NCBI RefSeq assembly: GCF_002220095.1
Contig: NZ_CP022372.1
Location: 4,560,501 to 4,624,500 of the forward strand
DNA from: Bosea sp. AS-1
GTDB taxonomy: Bacteria > Pseudomonadota > Alphaproteobacteria > Rhizobiales > Beijerinckiaceae
Direction of reading: 5' to 3'
Length of the DNA: 64,000 nt
Shown: piece after piece, positions 26,504 to 35,195 of the stretch
How positions within the stretch are numbered: the first letter of the stretch is position 1
Layout: each line of letters begins with the position of its first letter
Made by a program: the position numbers and the translations under genes
Notes under the pieces: model-generated
Told to the model about the DNA's origin: nothing
What the model saw: only the letters and a program-made list of their open reading frames with translations
Database searches by the model: none

Positions 26504-26600
26504 GCGGTGTTCTCGGCCAAAAAAACTGGTGATTCCACGGCCGATAATCGTGTTTCCCTGAATTTTCCCAGCTTAACAGGGTAAGGGTGCCTCAGACTCG
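26440..26600. repeat. AT-rich block with repeated CCCTG/CAGGG words
   Basis: The block contains TTCCCTGTTACTTC (26456 onward), GGGAATTTTC (about 26477), TTTCCCTGAATTTTCCC (about 26553) and AACAGGG (near 26575). It resembles a dispersed element I associate with rhizobial genomes near integrated DNA; this is recall, not a search. It lies at the right edge of the recombination island and overlaps the odd tail of the exonuclease gene. The rest up to 26663 holds no gene. Confidence 0.4.
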
Positions 26601-26663
26601 TTCGCGTCGACCTCCCTCGTCAGCCGGACAAGGCGCATCCCGATCATCACGCTGCTCGCCCCC

Positions 26664-27365
26664 CTACTTCCCCTTCGACGCCTCATAGAGCGCCTTCGTC
26701 TCGGCGTTCATCGGATAAAGCCCCGGCAGCGAGGCGCCTTCGTCGACCTTGGTCATGATCCAGGCTTCCATGCGCTCCTGCTCGGGGGCCTCGGCAAGCA
26801 CCGCATCGAGCAGCCCGGCCGGGATCAGCACCGCGCCGTCCTGATCGACGACGATGATGTCGTTCGGGAAAACCGCCACGCCGCCGCAGCCGATCGGCTC
26901 CTGCCAGGCAACGAAGGTCAACCCCGCAACCGAGGGCGGCGCGGCGACGCCACGGCACCAGACCGGCAGGTTGGTCTCGAGCACCCCGGCAACATCACGC
27001 ACCACGCCGTCCGTGATCAGTGCGACAACGCCCCGCTTCTGCATACGGGCGCAGAGGATGTCGCCGAAGATGCCGGCGTCGGTGACGCCCATCGAATCGA
27101 CGACCGCGATGCAACCTTCCGGCATGGCCTCGATCGCGGCGCGCGTGGAAATCGGCGAGGCCCAGGAGGCTGGGGTCGCCAGATCCTCGCGGGCCGGCAC
27201 GAAACGCAACGTGAAGGCAGGGCCAACGAGGCGCGGCTGGCCCGGTCGCAGCGGCGCCGCACCACGGATCCAGACGTTGCGCAGCCCCTTCTTCAGCAGG
27301 ACCGTGGTCAGGGTCGCCGTCGAAACGGTCTTCAGGGTTTCGATCGCTTCGGCCGTCAACGTCAT
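26664..27365 (-). CDS. RraA-like aldolase/decarboxylase family protein
   Basis: The 233-residue protein belongs to the RraA / 4-hydroxy-4-methyl-2-oxoglutarate aldolase family, which includes class II aldolases and oxaloacetate decarboxylases. The metal/substrate motif DGVVRDVAG is present, and GDILCARMQKRGVVALIT matches the family core. The start is ATG 27365 with GAGGAG upstream; longer open sequence to 27728 has no homology. It is the last gene of the hydantoinase operon and could split or decarboxylate the opened-ring product. A hairpin with CCCGAAAA/TTTTCGGG arms (27406-27432) precedes it. Confidence 0.82.
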   Translation of the reverse strand: MTLTAEAIETLKTVSTATLTTVLLKKGLRNVWIRGAAPLRPGQPRLVGPAFTLRFVPAREDLATPASWASPISTRAAIEAMPEGCIAVVDSMGVTDAGIFGDILCARMQKRGVVALITDGVVRDVAGVLETNLPVWCRGVAAPPSVAGLTFVAWQEPIGCGGVAVFPNDIIVVDQDGAVLIPAGLLDAVLAEAPEQERMEAWIMTKVDEGASLPGLYPMNAETKALYEASKGK

Positions 27366-27499
27366 CGCAATGCTCCTCGCTGGTCGCGCGACGTTACAGC
27401 AGCGGCCCGAAAAACGGCATGCGGTTTTCGGGGAAATCCCATGCGAAAGCAGGGAGCCGAACTGGCGGTAGCGACGCCCGGCCCGTCCAGGGAAGAGTC

Positions 27500-28171
27500 T
27501 CAGACCAGCTCGGAGGCTAGCTTGGAGACCAGGCTGTTGGAGAGGATGACCGGCAAGCCGGCTGCAGCAGCAGCGCGCCTGTGATTCTCGACGAAGCCCA
27601 TGCAGTCCATCAGCAGCACCTCGGCGCCGCGGCGACGAAGATCTTCGGCTGCCTTGGTGACGGCAGCGAGATCGCCTTGGTAGGGCGATGCCGCCGCATA
27701 GATCGGCGGCGACGCCAGCGGCTTCCATTTGCCGGCCTCGCTGTCGATCTGCTCGGCCAGCGGCACGATGATGCCGAGCTGCGCGCCGCGGGTCAGTGCG
27801 GCCACCGTCGGCGGCAGGATACGGTCGGGCTCAAGGAAGCGCGCCTGTTTCGTCCTGAGCTTCTCGAAATGCCCGGTGCACAACATCAGGATGGTGGTGC
27901 AGCCCTCCGCTTCGAGGGCGTCGAGCTTGCGCTGGGCTGCGGCTTCCGTCCGGGCCCGGTCGATGATCACGGATGATCCATCCAGCAGCTTGGTGATGAG
28001 GACCGGCTGGCCGGGAACCGCTGCAAAATCCTCTTCGATCTCGCCGCGGCTCAAATCATCGAGGACGCCTGCGTGCAGGCGCGGCAGGTCCGCCGACAGC
28101 ACCGCGTCGAGGATCGGGGTGATGTCGGCCCGAGGCGCCTGGCCGATCGTAAGAGTTCCGAGCTTGCCCAT
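27500..28171 (-). CDS. AroM-like protein
   Basis: The 223-residue protein matches the AroM family, an E. coli protein of unknown activity encoded near aroL, with TIGQAPRADITP at the start and MLCTGHFEKLR centrally. The sequence resembles Asp/Glu/hydantoin racemase-type folds: a Cys in LCTG and another in LMDCMGF could be the two catalytic cysteines. That would fit a racemase acting with the hydantoinase next door, but this is inference. It lies between the transporter and the RraA-like gene. Confidence 0.78.
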   Translation of the reverse strand: MGKLGTLTIGQAPRADITPILDAVLSADLPRLHAGVLDDLSRGEIEEDFAAVPGQPVLITKLLDGSSVIIDRARTEAAAQRKLDALEAEGCTTILMLCTGHFEKLRTKQARFLEPDRILPPTVAALTRGAQLGIIVPLAEQIDSEAGKWKPLASPPIYAAASPYQGDLAAVTKAAEDLRRRGAEVLLMDCMGFVENHRRAAAAAGLPVILSNSLVSKLASELV

Positions 28172-28194
28172 GGCGATGGTCCTTTGCGGGAGCG

Positions 28195-28226
28195 CGAAGC
28201 CCCGGGACGGTCGTCCCGGGGCTTCG
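28195..28226. terminator. Perfect stem-loop between transporter and aroM-like gene
   Basis: Thirteen-base arms 28196-28208 and 28213-28225, extended by one C-G pair at 28195/28226, flank a four-base GGTC loop. There is no T-run on either strand, so it may be a transcript-stabilising or partial attenuation hairpin separating expression of the transporter and AroM genes. Confidence 0.6.
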
Positions 28227-28232
28227 TCTGGT

Positions 28233-29906
28233 TCAGGGCTTGTGGAAGTTCTTGAGGACCGAATCGAAGAAGGAGAAGATCGCGTCGCCGGCGATGACGC
28301 CCGCGGCGAAGACCTCCATGTCGCCCTCCCCGCTCGTGCCGCGAAGCTTCTCCCAAACCAGCCGGCAGAGGATGCCCGCCAGCACAGCCCAGCCCGCCAT
28401 CGGGAACGCGATCAGCAGGCCGGTGGCGAAGAGCACGCCGATCTGCCGCTTCGGGCCGCCGATAAACTGCAGGATCGCGCCGGGGATCGCCCACATGAAG
28501 AGCTGCCAGGCCACGCCCGGCGCCACGCCGGCCTTGATCGTCGCGGCGTAGACCTTGTCGACCGGCGCCACGAGGTTGCGGTCGAAATAGGACTGGTAGG
28601 AGAACAGCACGACGGCGCCGGCGATGACGAAGGCGAACATCGCCGCGAAGAGCTGCTGGCGGCGGCCGTCTCGCTCGAAGGCGGGATCGGCACCGTTACC
28701 GCGCAGCAGATAGCCGGCCTTGAGGTCATAGCCCATATCGGCGAAGGCAGGGCCCGTCGCGGCCGAGAAGCCGACGAGCAGGGCCAGTGCCGGCATCGGG
28801 AAGCCGATCAGCATGCCGATGATCAACGTGATCAGCGCAACGGCGAAGGCCGGGAACCAGCCGGAATGCATCGCGGCGAGGCCGACGATCAGCTCGTGCA
28901 CATAGGCCGCGAAGGCAGCGTAGAGCACGAACAGGATCAGCATGCCGATCGACATGTCGGTCATCAGCCCGCCGACCAGCGCAATGAACACCGCGATCAC
29001 GAGATAGCCGATGGTGCCGAGGCCGAGCGCGCGACGTACCTCGGTGTCGCCGACGCCGGCGGTGGCTTCGCTCCCATTGGCCTTGTCCTCGCGGCGGAAG
29101 AGCAGGACCGCGACCTGAAACAGCGCGACGAGACCGGCGCCGATCATGAAGCCGTGCGGGATATAGGCGGCCATCAGATCGCCCTTCGGGATGATGCCGG
29201 CGAAGGTCTCCCCACCGAAGAGCTGGCCGGAATAGCCGCGCAGCAGCAGGCCGATGCCGAACATCGTCAGCGCCCAGATGTTGCCGATGAAGGCGACGCC
29301 GAAGGCCGACATCGGAATGCCGGTCACCGCTGTCGAGCCGGCAAAACCGATCCAGGCCAGCGGGATCTTGATGAAGGAGGCGATGACGCCGGTGCCGAAG
29401 CCGATGCCCATCAGCACCGCCTTGCGGCCGCCCTCGTCACCAGCCTTGATCGCCTCGGCGGCGGCGACACCCGGCGGCCACGCGCCCTGCGCCGGGAAGA
29501 CGCGGGAGTCGAACATCCGGTAGAGCAGATAGGCGTCGAGCAGCATCGCGAGGAAGGCGCCCGCCAGCATCGGCAGCACCAGGTCCTGCCGGCCGAGCAG
29601 CCAGGGGATGCCGACCGGGAGCAGCAGGCTGTTCGCGGCGCCGAAGGTGGCCGAGGAGATCGCGCTCTGGGCCAGATTCTGCACATGGATCGAGCGGTAG
29701 CGCACGAAAGCGGCAAGCGGCACGCGCGCCAGCGCCATGGCGGCGAGCGCGCCGATCAGCGAGGTGTTCGCCGTGATGCCGAGCGACACCAGAAGCTGCA
29801 TGCCGATGATCGAGCCGAAGACACAGAGAATGGCGATCAGCGCCAGTGTCGCCGGCTCGAACAGGCTGGGGTGCCGCTGAGGCACCCCTTCAGTCGGATT
29901 GGTCAT
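28233..29906 (-). CDS. OPT-family transporter
   Basis: The 557-residue integral membrane protein has 12 or more hydrophobic segments and the OPT pattern WPPGVAAAEAI (143-153) followed by GDEGG. OPT proteins take up oligopeptides or metal chelates using the proton gradient. It lies 54 bases downstream of the hydantoinase/oxoprolinase fusion and is transcribed with it, so it is the likely importer of the operon's substrate, perhaps a cyclic amide or pyroglutamyl compound. Substrate is inferred from the neighbours only. Confidence 0.85.
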   Translation of the reverse strand: MTNPTEGVPQRHPSLFEPATLALIAILCVFGSIIGMQLLVSLGITANTSLIGALAAMALARVPLAAFVRYRSIHVQNLAQSAISSATFGAANSLLLPVGIPWLLGRQDLVLPMLAGAFLAMLLDAYLLYRMFDSRVFPAQGAWPPGVAAAEAIKAGDEGGRKAVLMGIGFGTGVIASFIKIPLAWIGFAGSTAVTGIPMSAFGVAFIGNIWALTMFGIGLLLRGYSGQLFGGETFAGIIPKGDLMAAYIPHGFMIGAGLVALFQVAVLLFRREDKANGSEATAGVGDTEVRRALGLGTIGYLVIAVFIALVGGLMTDMSIGMLILFVLYAAFAAYVHELIVGLAAMHSGWFPAFAVALITLIIGMLIGFPMPALALLVGFSAATGPAFADMGYDLKAGYLLRGNGADPAFERDGRRQQLFAAMFAFVIAGAVVLFSYQSYFDRNLVAPVDKVYAATIKAGVAPGVAWQLFMWAIPGAILQFIGGPKRQIGVLFATGLLIAFPMAGWAVLAGILCRLVWEKLRGTSGEGDMEVFAAGVIAGDAIFSFFDSVLKNFHKP

Positions 29907-29960
29907 GCCTCAGTCCCCTCATGAGCCCCTTACGGGCTGTTTGCGTTTCGTCCCTTGCCT

Positions 29961-32900
29961 TCAGGCAACCAGGATGCCGGCCTTGGCCTCGCCCACGTCC
30001 TGCGTGGCATGCGCTCCCTGCACGCCGTAGTCGCGCTTGGCGGCGTCCGGAGAGACGAGGCCGAGCGCGATGTCGCGGGCGATCGCATCGCGCGAGCGCT
30101 CTGCCGCCGGGCCGTAGCCAGCGCCGCCGGCGAGCACGAGCTCGACGATCTCCTGCGGCTGCCTGACCTGGACCAGCTCGCCGGTGCCGACGTCCTTGAG
30201 TACATGGCCCTGCTCGTCGATCACCCGGCCCGAGGCTCCGCCACCGGCCTTGCCACCGAACAGGCCCGGGATCGGGTTGTTGACGCCTTCGGGATAGAGC
30301 GAGACCAGCGTCGGCAGCCCGTCATCGGAGAGCTTGCGCAGCCGCACGCGCTGGCCGAGGCCACCGCGATGCTGGCCGGCGCCGCCGGAGTCGGTGAGAT
30401 AGGTCTTCTCGACCACCAGAACCGGCACGCGCGACTCGAAGGTCTCGATCGAGGTGTTCGCCGCCGAGGTCGGGTAAAGCAGGCCCGACTTGCCATCACC
30501 ATGGGCCGAGCCGCCCTGGCCGCCGCCGACGAAGAGCATGTCGGAATAGGTGTCACCAGCCGAATCCCGGCCATAGACGCTGGCCGCGACGGGCAAGCCG
30601 GTGAAGGCCTGGACCTGCCTCGGCGCAGCTTCCGACAAGGCGCGGAAGATGTTCGGCGCGAGATACCAGCCGGTGCGGGTGCGCAGGTTCACCGCCAGCG
30701 GCTTGTCGCAATTCAGGATCGAGCCCTTCGGCGCGTCGATCGAGAAGGCGCGGTAGCAGCCGGCATTGCCGCGCACATTCGGCGTCAGCATGCACTTCAG
30801 CGGGTAGGTGGCGTGCGCCATCGTGTAGTTGAGTGTGCAGTTCAGCCCGCCCTGCGGCAGCTGCGGCGGGGCGCCGGCGAAGTCCAGATGGATCGTGTCG
30901 CCCTTGACCGTCAGCGCCAGCGGATAATGCATCGGCGTGCCGAGCGGGTTGTTCGAGACGGTGCCGTGATAGGTGCCGTCCGGCAGCGCGCGGATGGCCT
31001 CGCGCATCGCCTTCTCCGAGCGGCTCTGCACGACATGGGCGAGCGCGCGCAGGTCCTGCATGCCGTAATCGGTCAGGAAGGACTGCAGCCGCTCGGCGCC
31101 GATGGCGTTCGCCGCAACGAAGGAGTGCAGATCGCCGAGCACCTGCTCGGAGTTGCGCACGTTCTCGCCGAGCAGGCGCACCAGCGTCTCGTTGATCTTC
31201 CCGGCCTCGAACAGCTTCATCGGCGGGATCTGGAAGCCTTCCTCGTAGATCTCGCGAGCGCGCAGGCTATCCTTGGTGCCGCCGATGTCGGAGACATGGC
31301 CGACCGTGCCCATCAGGCCGACGACGCGGTTGCCGAGGAAGACCGGCGTCACCACCGCGATGTCGAAGAGATGGCCGGCGCAGAGCCAGGGGTCGTTGGT
31401 GATCAGGACGTCGCCGGGCTTCAGCGTCTCGGCCGGGTAACGCTCCAGTAGCGCCTTGACCGCGCGCGGCAGCGTCAGGTTGAAGACCGGCATGGCGCGG
31501 GGGGAGTGCGCCAGCGTCTCGCCTTCGGGATCGAGCAGTTCGCACGCGAAATCCTGCGCTTCCGAGATCACCAGCGAGAAGGCGGTGCGGCAGACCGTCA
31601 GCCACATCTCCTCGACGACGTTGATCATGCGGCTCCACATGATCTCGAGCGAGATCGGATCGGCCTCGATCCGGCGCGCGGCTTCTGCCAGCGGCATGTC
31701 GGCGGTGATCGTGGTCTCGGCCGCGTTGGGCTGGGCGACATGGATGAGCAGGTTCAGCACATCATCGATGACAACGCTGTCGCCGGGCGGGACGATCGTG
31801 GTCGCCTCGCGCTCCTCGATGATGGCCGGTCCCGCGACGATGTCGCCGGAACGCAGCGCGTAGCGGTCATAGACCTTCGCCTCACTCCAGCCGCCCTCGA
31901 ACCAGGCCTTGCGGGTGCCCTTGACCTTGGCAGAGGCATCGCCGCCGCCGGCCGCACCGGAGAGCGACAAGGTCGGCACGGGGCCGGCGCAACGGACGCG
32001 GAAATTGATCGCCTCGAGACGGGCCCCCTCATAGACCGAGGTGTAGCGGGCCGAATAAGCCTTGCTGAAGGCCGCCCGGATAGCTTCGAGGCTCGACGCA
32101 TCGATGGTGCCGGCCGGCAGAGGCACGGAAATGTCGTGCATCTGGCCGACGAGGCGCATATCGGCCGAACGCTCGACCGTGACGTCGGCGGGCTTCACGC
32201 CGGCCTCGGTCAGGTGCTTGCGGCCTTCCGCCTCGAGCTGGCCCAGCAACGCGTTGACGGCGGCGGCGTCGAAGCCTTCCGAGAACTCGACCGGCAGCGA
32301 GCGCACCATGTCGAAGGAGAGCGGCGCGGCGAGGAAGCCGAGCGCGGAGGCCGCACCCGAGGCCGGCGGGATGATGACCTGCTTGACGCCGAGCACGCGG
32401 GCGACATCGACGGCGTGCGCGGGACCGGCACCGCCGAAGCCGACCATGGCGTAATGGCGCGGGTCCTTGCCCTTCTCGACGAGATGGACGCGGGCGGCGG
32501 CACCCATGCTCTCGACCACGACCTTGTGGATGCCCCAGGCGGCTTCCTCGACCGAAAGGCCGAGTGGCGTGGCCACCGTCGAGACGGCCTTGCGTGCCGC
32601 CTCGAGGTCGAGCGCCATGCGGCCGCCAAGGAAGAAGCCGGGGTCGTAATAGCCGAGCACCAGATTGGCATCGGTCACGGTCGGCTTCACGCCGCCCATG
32701 CCATAGCAGGCCGGGCCCGGATCGGAGCCGGCCGAATGCGGGCCGACCTTGAGCAGGCCGACCTCGTCGATCGCGGCGATCGAGCCACCGCCCGCGCCGA
32801 TCTCGATCATGTCGATGACGGGTGCCTTGATCGGCAGGCCCGAACCCTTGGCGAAACGGTTGACGCGGCCGGCTTCGAGCATCGGCGCGATCTCGGCGCG

Positions 32901-33809
32901 GCCGTCCTCGATCATGCAGGCCTTGGCGGTGGTGCCGCCCATGTCGAAGGAGATCACGTCCTTATGGCCGGCGAGTTCGCCGAACAGGGCGGTGGCGAGG
33001 CCGCCGCCGGCCGGGCCGCTTTCGAGCAGGCGGATCGGGAAGGTGCGTGCCGTCTCGGGCGAGACCAGGCCGCCGGCCGAATGCATCAGCGTCAGCGAAC
33101 CACGGAAGGAGCGGGCGGCGAGCTCGCGCTCCAGGCGCTCGAGATAGCGGCGCATCAGCGGCTGGACATAGGCGTTGGCCGCCGTGGTGACGAAGCGCTG
33201 GTACTCCCAGATCTCGGCCACGACCTCGCTCGACAGCGAGACGGTGAGCTCAGGGCAGGTTTCGCGGACGATGCGGGCCGCTTCCTGCTCATGGGCCGGG
33301 TTGCGGTAGCTGTTGAGGAAGCAGATCGCGATCGCCTCGCAGCCGGCGGCAGCCAGCTCACGGGCGGCGTTGCGCACGGCCTCGGCATCGAGCGCGGTGA
33401 CGACCTTGCCGTCACGGTCGATCCGCTCGGGCACCTCGAGGCGGAGCTCCCGCGAAACCAGCGGATCGGGGAAGGTCAGGAACAGGTCGTAGATGTCGTA
33501 GCGCTGCTCCGTCCCCATTTCGAGGATGTCGCGGAAGCCCTTGGTGGTGATCAGGCCGAGCTTGGAGCCCTTGCGTTCGATCACGGCGTTGGTGACGAGC
33601 GTGGTGCCGTGGACGATGTCGCCGACATCGGCGAGCGTGATGCCGGCCATCTCGACGAGCTCGCCCAGCCCGATCAGCGCCGCTTCGGACGGGTCGTGCG
33701 GCGTCGTCAGGCGCTTGTGCAGGCGCACCGAGCGCTCCTGCGAGTCGTAGAGGATGAAATCGGTGAAGGTGCCGCCGATGTCGAAGCCGATACGCCAACG
33801 ATTGCTCAT
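29961..33809 (-). CDS. Fused hydantoinase/5-oxoprolinase A and B subunits
   Basis: The 1282-residue protein joins HyuA and HyuB domains, as in eukaryote-type 5-oxoprolinase. The A part has the ASKHA nucleotide-binding GGTFTDF (12-18), DMGGTTAKACMIEDG near residue 290 and GAGGGSIA. The B part begins with DPISLEIMWSRM near residue 716 and has TNDPWLCAGHLFDIAVV and GGQGGSAHG. The family hydrolyses hydantoins, 5-oxoproline or related cyclic amides using ATP. It starts at ATG 33809 overlapping the IclR stop (ATGA), so translation is coupled to the regulator. Exact substrate cannot be read from the sequence. Confidence 0.9.
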   Translation of the reverse strand: MSNRWRIGFDIGGTFTDFILYDSQERSVRLHKRLTTPHDPSEAALIGLGELVEMAGITLADVGDIVHGTTLVTNAVIERKGSKLGLITTKGFRDILEMGTEQRYDIYDLFLTFPDPLVSRELRLEVPERIDRDGKVVTALDAEAVRNAARELAAAGCEAIAICFLNSYRNPAHEQEAARIVRETCPELTVSLSSEVVAEIWEYQRFVTTAANAYVQPLMRRYLERLERELAARSFRGSLTLMHSAGGLVSPETARTFPIRLLESGPAGGGLATALFGELAGHKDVISFDMGGTTAKACMIEDGRAEIAPMLEAGRVNRFAKGSGLPIKAPVIDMIEIGAGGGSIAAIDEVGLLKVGPHSAGSDPGPACYGMGGVKPTVTDANLVLGYYDPGFFLGGRMALDLEAARKAVSTVATPLGLSVEEAAWGIHKVVVESMGAAARVHLVEKGKDPRHYAMVGFGGAGPAHAVDVARVLGVKQVIIPPASGAASALGFLAAPLSFDMVRSLPVEFSEGFDAAAVNALLGQLEAEGRKHLTEAGVKPADVTVERSADMRLVGQMHDISVPLPAGTIDASSLEAIRAAFSKAYSARYTSVYEGARLEAINFRVRCAGPVPTLSLSGAAGGGDASAKVKGTRKAWFEGGWSEAKVYDRYALRSGDIVAGPAIIEEREATTIVPPGDSVVIDDVLNLLIHVAQPNAAETTITADMPLAEAARRIEADPISLEIMWSRMINVVEEMWLTVCRTAFSLVISEAQDFACELLDPEGETLAHSPRAMPVFNLTLPRAVKALLERYPAETLKPGDVLITNDPWLCAGHLFDIAVVTPVFLGNRVVGLMGTVGHVSDIGGTKDSLRAREIYEEGFQIPPMKLFEAGKINETLVRLLGENVRNSEQVLGDLHSFVAANAIGAERLQSFLTDYGMQDLRALAHVVQSRSEKAMREAIRALPDGTYHGTVSNNPLGTPMHYPLALTVKGDTIHLDFAGAPPQLPQGGLNCTLNYTMAHATYPLKCMLTPNVRGNAGCYRAFSIDAPKGSILNCDKPLAVNLRTRTGWYLAPNIFRALSEAAPRQVQAFTGLPVAASVYGRDSAGDTYSDMLFVGGGQGGSAHGDGKSGLLYPTSAANTSIETFESRVPVLVVEKTYLTDSGGAGQHRGGLGQRVRLRKLSDDGLPTLVSLYPEGVNNPIPGLFGGKAGGGASGRVIDEQGHVLKDVGTGELVQVRQPQEIVELVLAGGAGYGPAAERSRDAIARDIALGLVSPDAAKRDYGVQGAHATQDVGEAKAGILVA

Positions 33810-34591
33810 GGAGCGGTCTCCGCGATTGAGAGGTTCAAGGGATAGAAGCGCTTGTCCTGGAGCAGGGCCGCGATCTCCGCGGCGCCCTCCCCCAGTGAAC
33901 GGATGATGGCGAGGCGCTCGGCCGGCTCGACCGTGGCCGCCGGGAAGGAGAGGCAGAGCGCGACCTCGTCGCCGGTCGACGGATCGCCGACGGCGACCGA
34001 AAGGGCGCGCACGCCGCGCACCGCCTCGTCATGGGACTCGGCGAAACCCTCGCTGCGGACGCGAGCCAGCCTTGCGAGCAGTTCATCCATGTCGCGCGGC
34101 GCGGTCTCGGAAGGCGCGCTGAAGCCGGCGGGGTAAAGCGCGCGCACCTCATCGTCGGAAAGCCGGGCAAGCAGGGCGCGCCCCGTGCTGGAGGCAAAGG
34201 CGGGGATGCGATCGCCGATCGCGGTGACGACCCGCAGCGCGTGCCGGCCGGGGTGAGCGGTCACGGCGACGATGTCGGTAGCGCGTCGAACACTGATGTA
34301 GCCGGTATGGCCGATCCGATCCGAGATATTCCCGACCACGGCGTCGGCACGGTCGATCACCGAGGCGGCGAAACGATAGATCTGGCCAACCTGGTTGAGC
34401 AGCAGCGAAGGCCGGTAACGCTTGCTGTCGCCGACGGTCTCGAGAAGCCCCTCGTCCCGCATCGACCTCAGCAGGCGCGAGGCGTTGCTCTTCGGCATAC
34501 CCAGCAACGTGACCAGATCCGTGACGGTGACGTCATGCCGCGTGCTGGAAAAGCAGCGAAGCACATCCGCAGCCGCCGACAAGATCGTCAT
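33806..34591 (-). CDS. IclR-family transcriptional regulator
   Basis: The 261-residue protein has a winged HTH (VTDLVTLLGMPKSNASRLLR, about 22-41) and the C-terminal GAF-like effector domain with GRALLARL and DEAVRGVRALSVAV. It probably senses the operon substrate. It is the first gene of the operon and overlaps the hydantoinase start by ATGA. A 38-bp dyad 17 bases upstream of its start is the expected operator, so autoregulation is likely. Length is standard. Confidence 0.9.
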   Translation of the reverse strand: MTILSAAADVLRCFSSTRHDVTVTDLVTLLGMPKSNASRLLRSMRDEGLLETVGDSKRYRPSLLLNQVGQIYRFAASVIDRADAVVGNISDRIGHTGYISVRRATDIVAVTAHPGRHALRVVTAIGDRIPAFASSTGRALLARLSDDEVRALYPAGFSAPSETAPRDMDELLARLARVRSEGFAESHDEAVRGVRALSVAVGDPSTGDEVALCLSFPAATVEPAERLAIIRSLGEGAAEIAALLQDKRFYPLNLSIAETAP

Positions 34592-34607
34592 CTGCCTGCC
34601 CTAGGAA

Positions 34608-34645
34608 GTTTCAAAAAATGGAACTTAAGTTCCGTTAATAGAAAC
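34608..34645. promoter_or_regulatory. Symmetric operator candidate of IclR
   Basis: A 14-base perfect palindrome GGAACTTAAGTTCC (34620-34633) lies inside outer arms GTTTC (34608-34612) and GAAAC (34641-34645). Both share the centre 34626.5 and have seven-base spacers. GGAA/TTCC half sites are usual for IclR-family regulators. It lies 17-54 bases upstream of the IclR start. Confidence 0.65.
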
Positions 34646-35195
34646 ATGACATCGAATCCGAACCGCGTCAATCGGCCGCTGCGGTGCGCCCGTCACCTCG
34701 CCGGGGATCACTCCGGCAGAGCAAAGCGGCGATCCGGGATGACGGCGGAAGGGTTGGCAGAAGCGCGCGCCACGCACCGAAAGCCCCGTCCAGGCTTGGC
34801 CTGCGGGGTTTTCGGGCTGTTACATCCGAGGGGATGCGCGGCGTTCGCAGTCGACGGCTGCGTGCCGATGTCGAGTCGATGTCGAAGTGTCGGACAGCGA
34901 CGACCTCGCGCCGTTCGGCTCCGCGCACGGGTATCTGGGGGGTCCGCTTCGTTCTGGGTTCCGGCGAAGAGCGGGCCTCCCTGTTGGGCTCGGACGAAGT
35001 CGACACCTCCGTGCCTGACGAGCCCGCAACGGCTCGGGACACGAAGCCCGCAATCCCAACCGGCCCGCGATGCCTCGCGAAGCCCTTTCGGTCGGATGGG
35101 ACACGTGGAGAATAAGTCCGGGCCGAAGCCACGGGGATAAGTTGGATTGCTGGATGCGATCGGTATTCAGCCGCGCGCGGGCAGCAACGTCCCGC
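34646..35195. other. Gene-poor region between two regulators
   Basis: These 550 bases hold no coding region I can support: open frames exist on both strands but none has motifs or a ribosome site. The only clear structure is the hairpin with T-run at 34784-34812, which would end a plus-strand transcript starting near the IclR operator. A short small-RNA gene of about 150 bases is possible. Confidence 0.4.
34784..34812 (+). terminator. Rho-independent terminator-like hairpin
   Basis: CCCCGTCCAGGC (34784-34795) pairs with GCCTGCGGGG (34799-34808), leaving a two-base bulge, and is followed by TTTT (34809-34812) on the plus strand. No plus-strand gene ends just upstream, so it may terminate a small RNA. 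On the minus strand the following bases are GCTTTCGG, a weaker terminator for the LuxR gene. Confidence 0.6.

Noticed and set aside
24009..26663. Intact prophage with attachment sites
   Set aside because: No integrase, portal, capsid or tail gene and no convincing pair of direct repeats is visible; only a recombination module remains.
27729..29924. Plus-strand open frame of 731 codons
   Set aside because: It lies antisense to the OPT and AroM genes, has no motif and its composition (His/Asp/Arg/Gln-rich) is typical of a shadow.
31506..33845. Very long plus-strand open frame of 779 codons
   Set aside because: It is antisense to the well-supported hydantoinase/oxoprolinase fusion, lacks any domain and is rich in Arg/Ala/Gly as expected from a GC-rich shadow frame.
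34668..35132. Open frames in the gap between the IclR and LuxR genes
   Set aside because: They are rich in Arg/Ser/Pro, lack ribosome sites and family motifs, and overlap each other on both strands.
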